A stretch of DNA of 64,000 nt from Zygnema cylindricum (GCA_037447655.1 JBBHKE010000368.1:52651-116650), one strand, 5' to 3'; counted from the stretch's first letter, positions 1 to 10,766 are shown. Notes: a model not told the origin generated them from the letters alone. Numbers and translations: made by a program.

Positions 1-1464
1 TTTTTTTTTTTTAGTCCATACCGGCTCAACCGTTTTACGCTTTTTTTTACTTACAAAAAATCCATGCAAGGTGATATCATATCATGTCGCGCTTAGCGAT
101 AATTACATATATTGAAATTAAACCAAGGGGACTTAGAACAGAGTTTAAGAATTTCTTGTTATCATATTTACTGAATGAAACGCTAACAGGTTCCTGTAAA
201 ACTATGATTTCCTCGCACCTAAAGAGCTGGTTCGGAATAATGGGCTCACCTGGCCATTGTGCTTTTTTGGATGAGGGTTGCAATTTATCTCGCTATCGGG
301 CAACCTTAAGTTTCCCGATAATGCAACAATAAGGCTTGGTCGAGAAATCCACGCTCCTTTAGTATCAAAATGTCCTTGGACAATCGCAAAGTAAGTCATT
401 TATACTATTGTTCTTTAAGAATTTGAGACAAGATTCAGGGGAACCAAATTAAAGTTATATACATTAATAGCGATTCGCGCTGTACTATACTATAGTGGAA
501 CGTACCTAAAAAACATTCATTTTTTTTCGCATTTTGCCAACTCGGCCATACCTGATTTTTTTTTTTTTGTTTTGGATAACCTGGCTGAATTCGGTCGGCC
601 GCCAATATTTGGCACCCGACTCAGTTTCGGATGCGAAGTGGGCGGGCGGGACCCGGTTGGGTACGCATTCGGGTACCCGATTGCGACCTCTGAGGTGGGT
701 TACTCGTTGAGGGACACCGATATTCAATACTAATCTATGTGCACTCAGGGTGGCACTACACACGTATGTCGAAGCCATTAAAAATTTTTTCGCAGCGCTC
801 GTGCGTGCTGTACAGTTCAGTGCGAATCGTAACTAGAGTTATGTACACGAATTCTGTCACCCTAAACATTGACTCTTTGCCATGTATAAAGTACATTATT
901 CTAAATAATTTTTTACATTATTAAAGGCACTGTTTGAATGAGCGTTAACAACTTTAATACAGTGCCGTTTTAATTTGTGTGGTGTACGACCGGTGTCTGA
1001 CCGTGCAAAATTGTACTCTATTAAGTAAAAAAGCATAAATAATGATTTAACACAGGTCGTTATCATGTAACTGCGTTTTAACAAACCGCGTAATGCAAAC
1101 GTCATAATAACGTGAAATTGTACGTTTTGTCAGATTTTGTACTTGAACTTAATCTACGATAGATATATCCAATGCCTAAATTTACGCCCAAATTAGAGTT
1201 ATTAATAAATTAGAATAATATTTTTTTTCGAAAAACGTCGATTACTCAAATTAGAGTTGGGGTGAAGTTCTATTCGACTAAAAGTGAAGTTGTTTACAGA
1301 AATTCGAACCTCTCCGTACTACGGCGTACCTCTTATTTTTTTTTTTTTCAAGAAAACAACATTACAACAACACAACAAAGAATCTTGCAAATATACTCCA
1401 AAAGTCTAAGAATCAACAATGACCGTTGGGTATTTTTTAGCGAACCATTCGCTTCGAAAGTGTT

Positions 1465-1506
1465 TGTAATTGGTGATGTACCTCGTGAGGTACATCACCA
1501 ATTACA
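1465..1506. repeat. Perfect 20-bp palindrome
   Basis: Two perfectly complementary 20-base arms (1465-1484 and 1487-1506) are separated by only two bases (GT). The left arm begins TGTAATTGG and the right arm ends CCAATTACA. It would extrude as a cruciform or fold as an RNA hairpin. No terminator-like or small-RNA gene context is evident. Confidence 0.95.
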
Positions 1507-1878
1507 CATTTTTTTGAGCCGCGACACGCTGGATAATGAGCATACTTGTCAAGATGGCAACCAACGGAAATCAAAAAAATTAGCACACGATGTGCGCATT
1601 CAAAAATAAACAAAAGATACTAACGAAATTTCGTAACGCACTTTTTTCAAGTTATTTTAGTTAGCGCCCATTCGTCACATTATTTCTGGCAACGCTCATT
1701 TGTCACAAGTAAAAACAAGAACCCTAATAAAATGAGGTGGTATCTGAGGCGTCTTCAAAGAGTACAAGTTGTGTTGAACGATGACCTGGTATGCACGTAC
1801 ATTGTACGCGAATGAAGATTTCTTGTCGGTGTGAAAATCAAGGTGTGGCCCCATCTAGTTGTAACTTAGCATACTTAC

Positions 1879-1968
1879 TTTGTATTTTAGGCAGTACGAC
1901 GCTAAGTTTGAAAGGAAAACGACAGAAAAAAATCAGAACTTAGCCACATGGGGACGCACCCTTATTGG
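1879..1968 (+). repeat. Dispersed repeat, copy 1
   Basis: This stretch resembles two others on the same strand at about 15732-15809 and 61227-61285. Shared words include GCTAAGTTTGA, GGAAAACGAC, ACTTAGCCAC and GGGG(A/C)CG(C/A/T)ACCCTTA. The divergence between copies points to an old non-coding interspersed repeat. I see no terminal repeats that define its full length. Confidence 0.6.
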
Positions 1969-2520
1969 TATTGTAACACCGTGTTTATGCTTTTTTCGCC
2001 ACTTAAAAAATATTTTCCCGGTACACACCTGTCGGATTTTGGACCTGACGGCTGCGATTGATTGGTACGATTCTCAGATTCCAATTGACGGTCTCAGATT
2101 GAAATCGGATAAACTGTACGGAGAAAAAGATGCTTTAAAAGACTAAAAAATTATTTACACTAATAGCGATACACGGTGAACTGTACTGTACCGTACGTGC
2201 CTGAAAAGTGTACTTTTCCGTACGACTTCTTGGTGTGACTGTCTGCAATTCCCGCTTAGAAATCCTTGTACAATAAAGTATGGAACGGACATTTCGTGCG
2301 ATCGAACGAAAATTTAGACTCACAAAGTCTTGGACTAAATGTTCGCACTTTATTCTCATATGTCGTACGTTATTTGTCCGGGAAACTCGCACTTGCTTTT
2401 ATCGTGCTCGGAAATTTCATGCGACTGCACGAAATTTACTTTCGCACGGTATGCTGATTCCGTGCGATATTCGCACGAAATGCTTTCAATCGTAGAGCTT
2501 AGCTTTGCCCTAATCCTAAT

Positions 2521-2942
2521 TCCAAAAATTTGAAAAGCCCTTCAAAACCCTAAAACCCGAAAATTAAAACCCAATAATCATATAGGTCCAATAATCGTAA
2601 GTCCCTAAAACCCCCAAACCCTCTAATCCCAAATTATCAAAGCCATAAAACCCTGTAACTCTAAAACCCAAAAGTTAACAAATCCCAAAACCTTAAAATC
2701 TTTAAATTTTCAAACCTTAAAACCTTAGAACCCTAAAACCCGAAACCCTAAAACCGTGTATCTCTAAAATCCAAAAACCCTAAAACCGTAAAACCCTAAA
2801 CCCTAAAACCCTAAAATCTAAAACTGTAAAACTCTAAAACCCTAAAACCTTAAAACCCTAAAACTGGGAAATTCTCAGCGCCTCAACCCCAAAATCCTAA
2901 GCTACTCTTAAGCTAAAACCTTCAAACCCCTGAAAACCCCTA
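2521..2942 (+). repeat. Degenerate CCCTAAA(A) telomere-like tract
   Basis: Variants of AAACCCTAAAACCC are repeated, densest at about 2715-2870. The unit varies between CCCTAAA (plant-type telomere) and CCCTAAAA (a type known from some green algae), with many point changes. It is an interstitial or subtelomere-derived tract, not a functional chromosome end, because unrelated sequence continues on both sides. Confidence 0.75.
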
Positions 2943-3151
2943 TTTGACCCTAAGGTTATCCTAAATTGACCCTAAGTTGACCCTAAATTGACCCTAAATT
3001 GACCCTAAATTGACCCTAAGTTGACCCTAAATTGACCCTAAATTGACCCTAAATTGACCCTAAATTGACCCTAAGTTGACCCTAAATTGACCCTAAATTG
3101 ACCCTAAATTGACCCTAAAATAACCCTAAGTTTACCCTAAGCTGACCCTAT
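2943..3151 (+). repeat. 11-bp minisatellite (TTGACCCTAAA)n
   Basis: About 17 tandem copies of TTGACCCTAA(A/G) follow directly on the telomere-like tract. The CCCTAA core of the telomere repeat is kept, with a TTGA spacer, so the array probably grew from decayed telomere sequence. The last copies degenerate (ATAACCC, GTTTACCC, GCTGACCC). Confidence 0.9.
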
Positions 3152-3594
3152 TTTCATCCTATGGGTATGGAAGATTCTCCTCCGTGGTAACAAAACTATT
3201 TTCGGCGTCCTAAAAAATCAAGAACTTTATTATTTGAGGAATACGTGTTTTCCTGAAAATCCGGTTTTGAAAAAAGACAAAATATCGGTAGAAGCATCTT
3301 CAATTGTACAAGATTTAGAAGAAATTTTGCGAGGTATCTAATTTTTTTAACTTTTATATTTGACCCATTTTTGTTATCCTTTTTTTTTCAGCTATTTCTT
3401 GTTAACTTTTTATTTTACTTTCTTAAATTCATATGGTTTAGGGTTAAAGGATGGAAAGTTTAGAATTTAAATACCCAGGATGATATTATTATTATTATTA
3501 TTATTTTTTTTTTTCATTTCATTTTGTTTTATTCCATTTTTAACATTGTTTTACTTCACTTCATTTCGTTTAGTTCAAATTTGTATTTGTTGTA
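3152..3594. other. AT-rich spacer, no gene seen
   Basis: An AT-rich stretch with short ATT and T runs (for example ATTATTATT near 3488). No supported coding or RNA feature was found. Confidence 0.5.
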
Positions 3595-3995
3595 TTGCAT
3601 TGTATTGCATTATGTTGTATTGTATTGTATTTTATTAAAAATACAATACAATACAATTATACATTACAATACAATATAATTGTATTGTATTACCTTGAAT
3701 TGTATTGTATTGTGTTGTGATGTATTAGATTGTGTTATATCGTTTTTTATTGTGTTTTGTTGTATCATATTGCATTGTATTGTCTTGTATTGTATTTTAT
3801 GCTATGTTGTGTTGTGTTTTAGTGTCTTATATTGTATCCTGTTGACTGTACCGTATTTTATTGTATTGTATTGTGTTGTACTTGTTGTATTGTATTGTAT
3901 TGTGTTTTGCTGTATTATAATGTATCTTATTGTATTATATCATATCATATCATATCGTAAAATATCGGTTCGTATCGTTAATCTAATGTATTGTA
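3595..3995 (+). repeat. TGTAT/ATTGT pentamer microsatellite
   Basis: Imperfect tandem TGTAT units with TGTTG, TCTTG and ATCATATC variants. Near 3640-3700 the tract switches strand (ATACAAT units, then ATTGTATT units), giving a hairpin-capable inverted segment. An open frame of 107 codons across it is a by-product of the repeat. Confidence 0.85.
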
Positions 3996-4337
3996 TTGTA
4001 TAGTGTTATTATAACGATACTATACTATATTATAATTGTACTGCGCTATAATTTTATATTCTATTTTTAGTTTATTCTTATTTTTTTCTATTCTATTCTA
4101 CTCTGTTCTATTCTTTTCTGTTTTATACTATTCTATTCTATTGCATTTTTTGTATTCTGTTATATTTTAATTTAAAAGATATTAAAAATAAATTATTGTT
4201 TCTTGTTATAAATTATTTTGTTCTTTTTGGATCTATGCCATTTTATTCATTTTTCATTTCATTTCAATATAGTTTTTTTTTTTTTTTGGTACTTTATTTT
4301 TGTGGATTTTATTCTCTCCCCCTCGGAAACTGCCCAG

Positions 4338-4410
4338 ATATTAGTTTCGCAAGGGAGGGCTTTGGACTCCATTTCTGATTACTGCAGACAGGCAGAGAGA
4401 AGCTATGCAG
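4338..4410 (+). CDS. TTC5: TTC5-like TPR protein, internal exon a
   Basis: The exon encodes about 24 residues, ILVSQGRALDSISDY then CRQAERSYA. This matches the segment of plant TTC5-like tetratricopeptide proteins just before their 'AVKL(N/D)P' TPR. It follows a CAG at 4335-4337 and ends at a GT donor at 4411. TTC5 in animals is a TPR cofactor (of p300/JMY, and in tubulin autoregulation); the plant role is poorly defined. One oddity: this exon ends in phase 1 while the next starts in phase 0, and about two residues (usually KA) are missing between them. A 5-base microexon, an assembly indel or pseudogenisation could explain that. The family assignment rests on remembered family patterns, not on a search. 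Confidence 0.65.
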
Positions 4411-4663
4411 GTCTCTCTCTCCCCTCTCTCTCTCTTCCTCCCTCTCCTCTCCCACCTCTTCTCTTTCTCTCTCTCATAGCTCTGCCTCTTGCCGTCTTCC
4501 TCTCTCCCCCTCTCTCACTCTCCCTCTCCCTCTCCCCCTCCCTCTCCCCCTACCTCTCCCTCTCCTCCCTCTACCTCTCCCTCTCTCTCTCCCTCTCCCT
4601 CTTCCTCTCCCTCTCCCTCTCCCTCTCTCCCTCTCCCTCTCTCCCTCTCATTTGGCATTTCAG
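4411..4663 (+). repeat. CT-rich intron / (CCCTCT)n tract
   Basis: The intron between two TTC5-like exons is almost wholly (CT)n and (CCCTCT)n pyrimidine on the + strand and ends TTTCAG. The low-complexity array lies where the polypyrimidine tract of the 3' splice site belongs, so it may act as a very long one. Open frames rich in S, P and L (+) or E, G and R (-) here are artefacts. Confidence 0.8.
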
Positions 4664-4774
4664 GTAAAGTTGGATCCCTCCTCTCTGGACGGATGGGCCT
4701 CCCTCGGAAACTGTTTTTGGAAAAAAGGCGACTTGAGGTCCGCAAAAATTTGCTTTTTAAGAGCGATTTCTAAG
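4664..4774 (+). CDS. TTC5: TTC5-like TPR protein, internal exon b
   Basis: Exactly 37 codons in phase 0, between a TTTCAG acceptor and a GTTTGT donor. The product starts VKLDPSSLDGWASLGNCFWK and ends AKICFLRAISK. The pattern VKL-P-S--D-W--LGNC-WKKGDL--AK-CF--A is the signature TPR of the plant TTC5-like family. The TPR helices (W-LG, then A--CF--A) are intact, with no stop or frameshift. The next exon, 3.9 kb downstream, supplies the residues that follow in the family. It is the best-supported host exon of the first 10 kb. Confidence 0.85.
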
Positions 4775-5249
4775 GTTTGTTTAATTTTAGCTTCAATTTC
4801 CACAATTCCTCCCCCTTCCCTCCCTTTTTTTTTGTTGGTTTTCGACTCGTTTTCTGCTAGTTTTCCTTTTCTTTTTTTTTCTTTAGAGACCCGTCGTGTA
4901 TTGCTATTAGCGTTTACATTAATCTCTCTTAAAAAGAAGAAAATGTTTTTTCGGCTTTTGAAGTCCTCTTTCTCCATTACCACGTATCGGAATATTAATC
5001 GGACTGTTACCATGCAAAGCCACTATTTTTTTTTGCGGCTTTTCGTCTGTGCACACTTTCCGGATTACCAACAGGGCGGTTTCGTTTGAGAGTTAATCTT
5101 ACCCTACAATTGGCGGAATCCAAATGAAAATCGGATATGTGTGTACGTAGAAAAGTTGGTTCAAAAGGAGAAAAAAACAATAACATTTATAGTACAGTGT
5201 AGTTTTCTAGAGATTTGTATACTGCATGGAATGACAACTGACGCTATGT

Positions 5250-5465
5250 CATGCATGTAGTATAGTACAAGATGTATACTAAATGTACGTGTCGTATATA
5301 CAATATAATGTGTCATACATGTAGTAAAGTACAAGATGTATACTAAATATACGTTTCATATACAGTATAATACAACATATATACTGTATATAAGGATCAT
5401 ATTACAGTGTAACATGTGTCATGTATATAGTATAATACATTACATATACTATGTATCCATGTCAT
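5250..5465 (+). repeat. ~60-bp tandem repeat (2-3 copies)
   Basis: Two clear copies begin TGTCATGCATGTAGTA (5250) and TGTCATACATGTAGTA (5309), and a looser third begins TGTCATGTATATAGTA (about 5416). Content is AT-rich with TATAC and GTATAC steps. Confidence 0.7.
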
Positions 5466-5504
5466 ATATTCAACAGGATGTTGTATTTGTCGTTTATCAT
5501 AAGG

Positions 5505-5932
5505 AAAAGCTTAACATTCTTGTAAATTTGAACAACACTTGTTCATTTCTTTAAGAGCTTTTTAAAGACATGTTCACATGGAAACTAACATTAATGATTA
5601 TTTTTATGTAGTGATAGCTTAACACTCATTGATCTGAGAAACAATTCTTCCATCTAAGTATCTGCTACTAATTTATTTTGATTTGAATTTGATTCTCTTC
5701 ATTTGCATTTTCTTTAGTGTTGTATACTGAAAGCTTAACTCTTACAAATCTGAACAACACTGGTTCTATTATTCGACACTGTTTTCAAAGCAGGATCAAA
5801 TGTAACCCAACAATTGTTGTTGATTTACGAAGTGAGAGCTTAACACTTAATCTAAACATGGCTCTTGTTCTATTATTCAAGTGTGTGAAAACCAGGTTAA
5901 AATGGAACCCAAAACAAGTGATTGATTTATGA
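5505..5932 (+). repeat. ~110-bp degenerate tandem repeat (4 copies)
   Basis: The word AGCTTAAC recurs at about 5508, 5617, 5732 and 5837. In most copies it is followed by AA(C/T)CTGAACA(A/T)CAC-like sequence and GGTTCTATTATTC. The last two copies are open in one frame (SESLTL-LN), but I see no protein family, so I treat this as non-coding repeat. Confidence 0.6.
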
Positions 5933-6826
5933 ATGGAGTGAAATTATCCTATTTTGCTAGAGCAAAGAAGAATTACATTACCAAATTACGAGTGGGTGAG
6001 AGTGGTCGAGTGCTTTATGAGAGTGGTTTCGAGTAAAATTGCACTTGTTTATGAAAATTGAATAGGTTCCAAGCTAGAGAGATGGTAAAATATGCAAATG
6101 ACGTCGAAGGAATGACTTAATCGAGAAAATGAAAATGTAGGCATTTTTAATTTTTGGTTGTAAGAAAAAGAATACTGCTATTAAAGATTGTTAACTTTCG
6201 ACCTTAGCACAGCTATTGTAGATTTTCCTCAAAATCAGTGTATTAGACCATGTAATTGAAGTGGTAGGAGTCATAGTTCACTACAGAGTCCATCGCTATT
6301 AGAGTTAGTAAACCATTAACGTTGACAATATAAGTAATAACACTAATTTTTGCAATAAATAATTCAGTTAACAGGAATTTATGAGTTCGGGGCAAAGAAT
6401 CTCTACTTGGAAATAGAGTGATTTACTCTATTTGCACTGTGTGGTTTATTAGTTTAAAGCTTAGAAAACCCAACCCTAAATTTCTAACCTTAAAAACTCA
6501 ACCATACAAACCCAATCTTAAAAAGCCAACCCTAAAACCCTACATCAAGAAACCATTAATGGAAAAGGGTGTCTTGGGGTTGTAGAGTGGATGACGTACA
6601 GAAGTAAAGACATCGAAATATAAATAGAAGTATTACTTTTCTATGTAAATATTATATGTATATATATACATTCTTTACTGTATGATGTATATAATTGTAT
6701 ATATAATTGTTGGTTATATTAGCTGCAATATTATTATATTTTGCGAGCAAATTAGTAATGAAAAAATGGAGACTCAATCAAAGTAATATCCATCACTAAA
6801 AAAAAAACTAAAAATTTGCCGGGTTA

Positions 6827-7996
6827 GGATATAATGAAATTGCACGATTCTCCTCTTTATCGCCGTATTTACAGATAGCATACATGCCCCTCTCCAAACG
6901 CTTAGAGTACTCTTCCAACCAACACAACATACTATCGAATCGAGAGAGTTCAAACTTGACAAGAACTCATGTGAATTGCACTGTTTTTGATCTCATAGTT
7001 CGGAATCAAACGAAGAGGCGTCTGCATTGACCAATTCTTAAATTGTTTTAGGCGCACATCGAATCATTTCAAAGATGCAACCCACTTCGTGGGTTTGTAA
7101 GGCAAGCCATCATGATTTGTGATCATGTATGTCAAGCCATCCTACATTTGAAAAGAACGAGCTCAACGACGTCGAAGGATGCTTTTATAATTATCTTATG
7201 TTTTCCAAGATGGATTTTCATGGTCCAATAGAGAATGGTCTTAAGTGGCAACAACCACTTGTTAGTAATAAAAAAAAAAAATGTTAACCAGTTAAAGGGT
7301 CCATGAAGTCTCTAAATTTAATATCTTGGTGAGGGAAGAGATCTACCAAACATTTCATTTTCAATTTGCTAAGTATGGAAGTCTAAAAGAGGGCCAAGCT
7401 ATGCTAGTTAAGGATGGCGACATGGTTGGCTCAAAATGTTGTACCCGTTGCATGACGAGTAATTGCTCACATTTCCTTCAATGTGATATAAAATTTTGGG
7501 ATTTCATGGACTCCTAAGTGGTTATCATTTCTTTTGCTCTATTAAGAAAAGTTGTTGTTGCCACTTTAGATCATTCTCTATTGGAACATGGAAATCCATC
7601 TTGGAAAACATAAGACAATTATAAGAGCATCCATGGACTTCGTTGATTCGTTCTTCTTGACTGCAATGATGGCTCGTTATACGTTGTCATAAGTTAAAAT
7701 GGCTTGCCCTACGAACCCACAAAGTGTCAAGGACCCTTGAAACGATTCGATGTGTGCCTGAAAGAGGGCAAGAACATTTTAGTGCTTTTACATCTTCGTT
7801 AGATTCAAAACTATTTTAATTGGATAAAAGATATCAAGAGCAATGCAATTTAGATGAGTTCTTCTCAGGTTCGAAACTTTCTTGATTCGATGGCATGTTG
7901 CATTGGTTGGAAAAGTACTCTAGGCGTTTAGAGAGGGGCATGTATACTGTCGGTAAATTCGGCAATAAGGAGGAGAATTGTGTAATTTCATTATAT
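6827..7996. mobile_element. 1.17-kb foldback element with ~490-bp inverted arms
   Basis: The left arm (6827 to about 7318) and right arm (about 7505 to 7996) are inverted copies at roughly 85-90% identity by eye. Shared words include TATAATGAAATT at the tips, ATACATGCCCCTCTC and TCCATCTTGGAAAACATAAG. The central ~190 bp has an open frame from 7326 to 7514 that resembles no transposase. This is the structure of a non-autonomous foldback or long-TIR DNA transposon. No target duplication was clear. Confidence 0.75.
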
Positions 7997-8324
7997 CGTG
8001 AACTATATATTGAACTGTCTTGTGCAGTCTTTAGCTCACTTCTTCTTAAGTCAACCTTTAGCGCTTCATTACAGTAAAACAGGAAAATCCCTCAGTACTG
8101 TAGCTACAAATGTTATAAATTTGGAATACAAAATTTGTATAACTAATGATTGAGCCTCCACTTTGCACCAAAACTCACCAGAATTACCAGAATTAGTTAT
8201 TTGTAGTGTTTCTTTTTTGGAAGATAAAACCAAAATTCAACATATGTCCTTTTGGAAATTCTTTGTTTTTGATGCATGAAATTATGGTGCCATATTGGTT
8301 GTGTGGTCAAAGAAAACTCATTGT

Positions 8325-8525
8325 CGAAAACCCCCCTCTCTCTCACTCTCACCCTCTCTCTCTCTACCTCGCTTTCTCTCTTTCTCTCCCTTGCTGTCTT
8401 ACTTTTCCCTCTCTCCCCTCCTCTCTCTGTGCTCTGTCACTTTCTCCCTCTCTCTCTTTGACCCTTTTTTGTCCAACACTCCACCTCTCTCTCTCCCCCC
8501 CTCCCCCCGCCATTCCCTCTCCCCC
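8325..8525 (+). repeat. CT-rich low-complexity tract
   Basis: (CT)n and CCCTCT pyrimidine run in the putative TTC5-like intron. Open frames across it are artefacts. Confidence 0.85.
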
Positions 8526-8564
8526 GTTTTAAGATTTTATTTATTTTTATTTTTTACGTATTTT

Positions 8565-8616
8565 GTTTTTCTTTATTATTTTTTTTGTTTTTTCTTTTTT
8601 TTTTTTTGTTTTTTTT

Positions 8617-8652
<36 letters not shown>

Positions 8653-8689
8653 CTCTTTATGATAATTTTTTTTTTTTTTTTTTTTTTTT
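8565..8689 (+). repeat. Poly-T tract before splice acceptor
   Basis: About 125 bases that are almost only T, leading directly into the TAG acceptor of the exon at 8692. Length is probably unstable and assembly-sensitive. Confidence 0.9.
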
Positions 8690-8691
8690 AG

Positions 8692-8749
8692 GGTCCCCAC
8701 AAGGCGGCGTTGCAGCAACTCTCGATGCTCGAAAGACGCCTCTCAAAAG
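8692..8749 (+). CDS. TTC5: TTC5-like TPR protein, internal exon c
   Basis: Between a T-rich acceptor (TTTTAG) and a GTAAAA donor, the 58-base exon reads GPHKAALQQLSMLERRLSK plus the first base of a glycine codon. The plant TTC5-like family has KGP-K---QLSMLER right after the TPR encoded by exon b, so the order and phase fit (exon b ends in phase 0). The following exon, expected to encode an AK-AV--DV-DG-SWYNLGNA motif, was not found by eye before 13 kb. The gene may have another long intron or be truncated here. Confidence 0.8.
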
Positions 8750-8759
8750 GTAAAAATAC

Positions 8760-9490
8760 CCCCTCTCCCTCCCTATCCCTCCACCCCTACTTTTACCTCC
8801 ACACTCCTTACCCCTCAGCCTCTTCTTCGCCCCTTCCCTCCCCTCCCCCCCCTTTTCTGAAAAAAATCAAAAAATAAAATAAAATCCATAAATAGAAAAA
8901 TAAATTAAAATTCATATATAATAAAAAAAAGTAAATCCATAAAAAAAAAATAAAAAATATATCCTTGTAATCCTCTATCGAATTACAAAAAGTAATCGAA
9001 ACTCCACTTGTCCACCTCTGCACTCCTCCGCTCCTCCCTCCCCCCCTCTTCCCTTCTCCCATCCTCCCTCTGCTCCTCCCTCCTCCCTTCCTCCCTCCTC
9101 GCCTCCTCCCCCCCTCCCTCCTCCCCTCCTTCCTCCGCCCCTCCCTCCTCCTTCTCCCTCGTCCCTCCTCCCCTCCTCCCCTCCTCCCCTCCTCCCCTCC
9201 TCCCCTCCTTTCTCCTCTCCTCCCCTCTTCTATCCTCCCCTCCTCCCTTCTCCTATCCTTCCCTCCTCCCTCCTCCCCTCCTCCATCCTCCTCTCCTCCA
9301 TGTTCCCCTCCTCCATGCTCCCCTCCTCCCTACTCCCTTCCTCCTTGCGCCTCTCCTCCCCCCCCCCCCCCCCCCTCCTCCCCTCCCCCCTCCTCCCCTC
9401 CTCCCTCCTCCCCTCCTCCCTCCTCCCCTCCTCCCTGCTCCCCTCCTCCCTGCTCCCCTCCTCCCTGCTCCTCTCCTCCCTGCTCCTTTC
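8760..9490 (+). repeat. CCTCCCCT-type pyrimidine array
   Basis: Roughly 480 bases of CTCCTCCC-type repeat (9008-9490), with a shorter CT tract at 8760-8860 and an A/T-rich break between. There is a run of C around 9360-9375. Open frames on both strands (S/P/L-rich, E/G/R-rich) are repeat artefacts. It begins just after exon c and fits the CT-rich intron style of this gene. Confidence 0.85.
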
Positions 9491-10605
9491 CTTTCTTTCT
9501 GTGATCGGCGGGAGGTTCACTATGTTCGTGGCGCCGCCGTCAAAATATACCGTAGGAATCCCGTTTTCCGTTTTTTTTTTTTTTTTTTTTCCCGTTTACG
9601 TGGAATCCTGTCATATAAATGTTATATTATTCCTTATTCCTTGAATATGTCCTGACGAAGTAGTCGTCAGGTCCTGGGGCCCTCGTGGAATCCTAAATGG
9701 GATTTTGTTCCCTTTGCACCAACTTAAACTTTTATTTAAAGCCTACTTTGACTCCTCATAACTTTGTACATATAAATCCAAATCTAGAGATCTAAATCAT
9801 TTTAAATAGGTTCTTCTCTACGGTTTTAAACGAGCCATCAAGCATTTGCATTGGCCACTCCTCCAGGAAGATATGCCAAGTTAAAAAGTCACTTCTAGGT
9901 CATAAAGAGGGTTCGTTGTCGTTGTTCGATCGGTGCACTCCTCTTGAAACTTACCCCTCTTTCCACGAAAGGCTGGGAACCTTAATAAGGTTCCCTCCCT
10001 CCTCCCTCCCTCCCTCCCTCTCTATCTCTCTCTTCACAAATTGCCTTTTTCACTCTTGTTTAGCAAACTGGTGTAAAAATGGCTCTTATAACTCTATATT
10101 TTTGTTCACTTGTTTCGCTATTACACTGGGTACTATATCGAAAAGTTAAGATAGATATACTTTCAAAGAAAGTTTTTAAAATTAAAAGACCAAGCAATAA
10201 GTTATCCTACATTGGTAAAACAAAATAACCTAGAAATATAGGTCATTATATAAACATGTGCAGTGGAGGATTTTTATGCGATTTACGCCGAAGCCATCGA
10301 TCATACGTTTTCTGCAAAAATCAATTTAGATTTTCAAAATAATATTAAAATTGCAAAATTTTATTTTGGATTTCACAATTTCAGCTAAAATCACAATTTA
10401 TGTGACATATGAAGTGAGTTAGAATAGGCAACAAAATTAACATGTTTTTATTTCAGAAAACATGCGATTAGCCATGAATGCTGTCAGTTTATTGTATAAA
10501 TCTTGTCTTTCAAGAAGAGAATATCATACACCAATTAAAACATTTAGAAATGAATTTATTCCCAACCATTAATATTTTGACAATACATTCTGCTATGAAA
10601 AAGAT
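9491..10605. other. No gene recognised; one short hairpin
   Basis: Unique AT-rich sequence. A hairpin with 8-bp arms (CCTGACGA ... TCGTCAGG, about 9650-9671) and a short CTCC tract at 9985-10025 are the only structures seen. Confidence 0.5.
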
Positions 10606-10766
10606 CTACAAAGTCTGAAGTTTCTCACCAGGTTCATAGGGTTTTGCAAAACCTTCTTCTTTTTTTTTATTTCGGAAGAAGAAGAAAAGAAATAGGCCTC
10701 CAATAAGCAACAACAAGACAACTCCTCCGACTACTCCTCCAACAATTGCAATGGTATTTCCGCCCC
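10606..10766 (-). CDS. 3'-terminal exon with transmembrane span and basic tail
   Basis: On the minus strand an acceptor (CCTAG) precedes an open exon of 53 codons ending in TAG. It reads GGNTIAIVGGVVGGVVLLLL, then a hydrophobic run to FLFFFF, then RNKKKEEGFAKPYEPGEKL and two more residues. This is a single membrane-spanning helix with small glycine-rich residues at the outer side, a basic stop-transfer sequence and a short cytoplasmic tail, typical of the end of a single-pass type I membrane protein. The family is not identifiable. The rest of the gene would lie at higher coordinates, but I could not find its exons. It may equally be a gene remnant. Confidence 0.5.

Larger units (their letters stand above)
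1..2520. other. Gene-free AT-rich stretch
   Basis: No exon, RNA gene or complete mobile element was recognised here on either strand. Open frames are short (at most about 115 codons) and resemble no family I know. Poly-T and poly-A runs are frequent. Two items inside are listed separately: a perfect palindrome and one copy of a dispersed repeat. Confidence 0.5.
4775..8691 (+). other. Long (3.9 kb) putative intron of the TTC5-like gene
   Basis: Bounded by the GTTTGT donor at 4775 and the T-tract plus TAG acceptor ending at 8691. It contains two small tandem arrays, a 1.17-kb inverted-repeat element, a CT-rich tract and about 125 bases of nearly pure T just before the acceptor. No other exon was recognised inside. 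If the two flanking exons belong to different transcripts this is intergenic instead; the protein continuity argues against that. Confidence 0.6.

Noticed and set aside
2521-3151. Chromosome end
   Set aside because: Telomere-like repeats are degenerate and flanked by non-telomeric DNA on both sides.
4660-5013. Minus-strand 117-codon frame over exon b and intron
   Set aside because: Antisense to a well-supported exon; lysine/glutamate-rich because of T-rich intron.
9008-9655. 215-codon S/P/L-rich frame and the E/R/G-rich frames opposite
   Set aside because: Pure translation of CTCC repeats; no start context, no domain.
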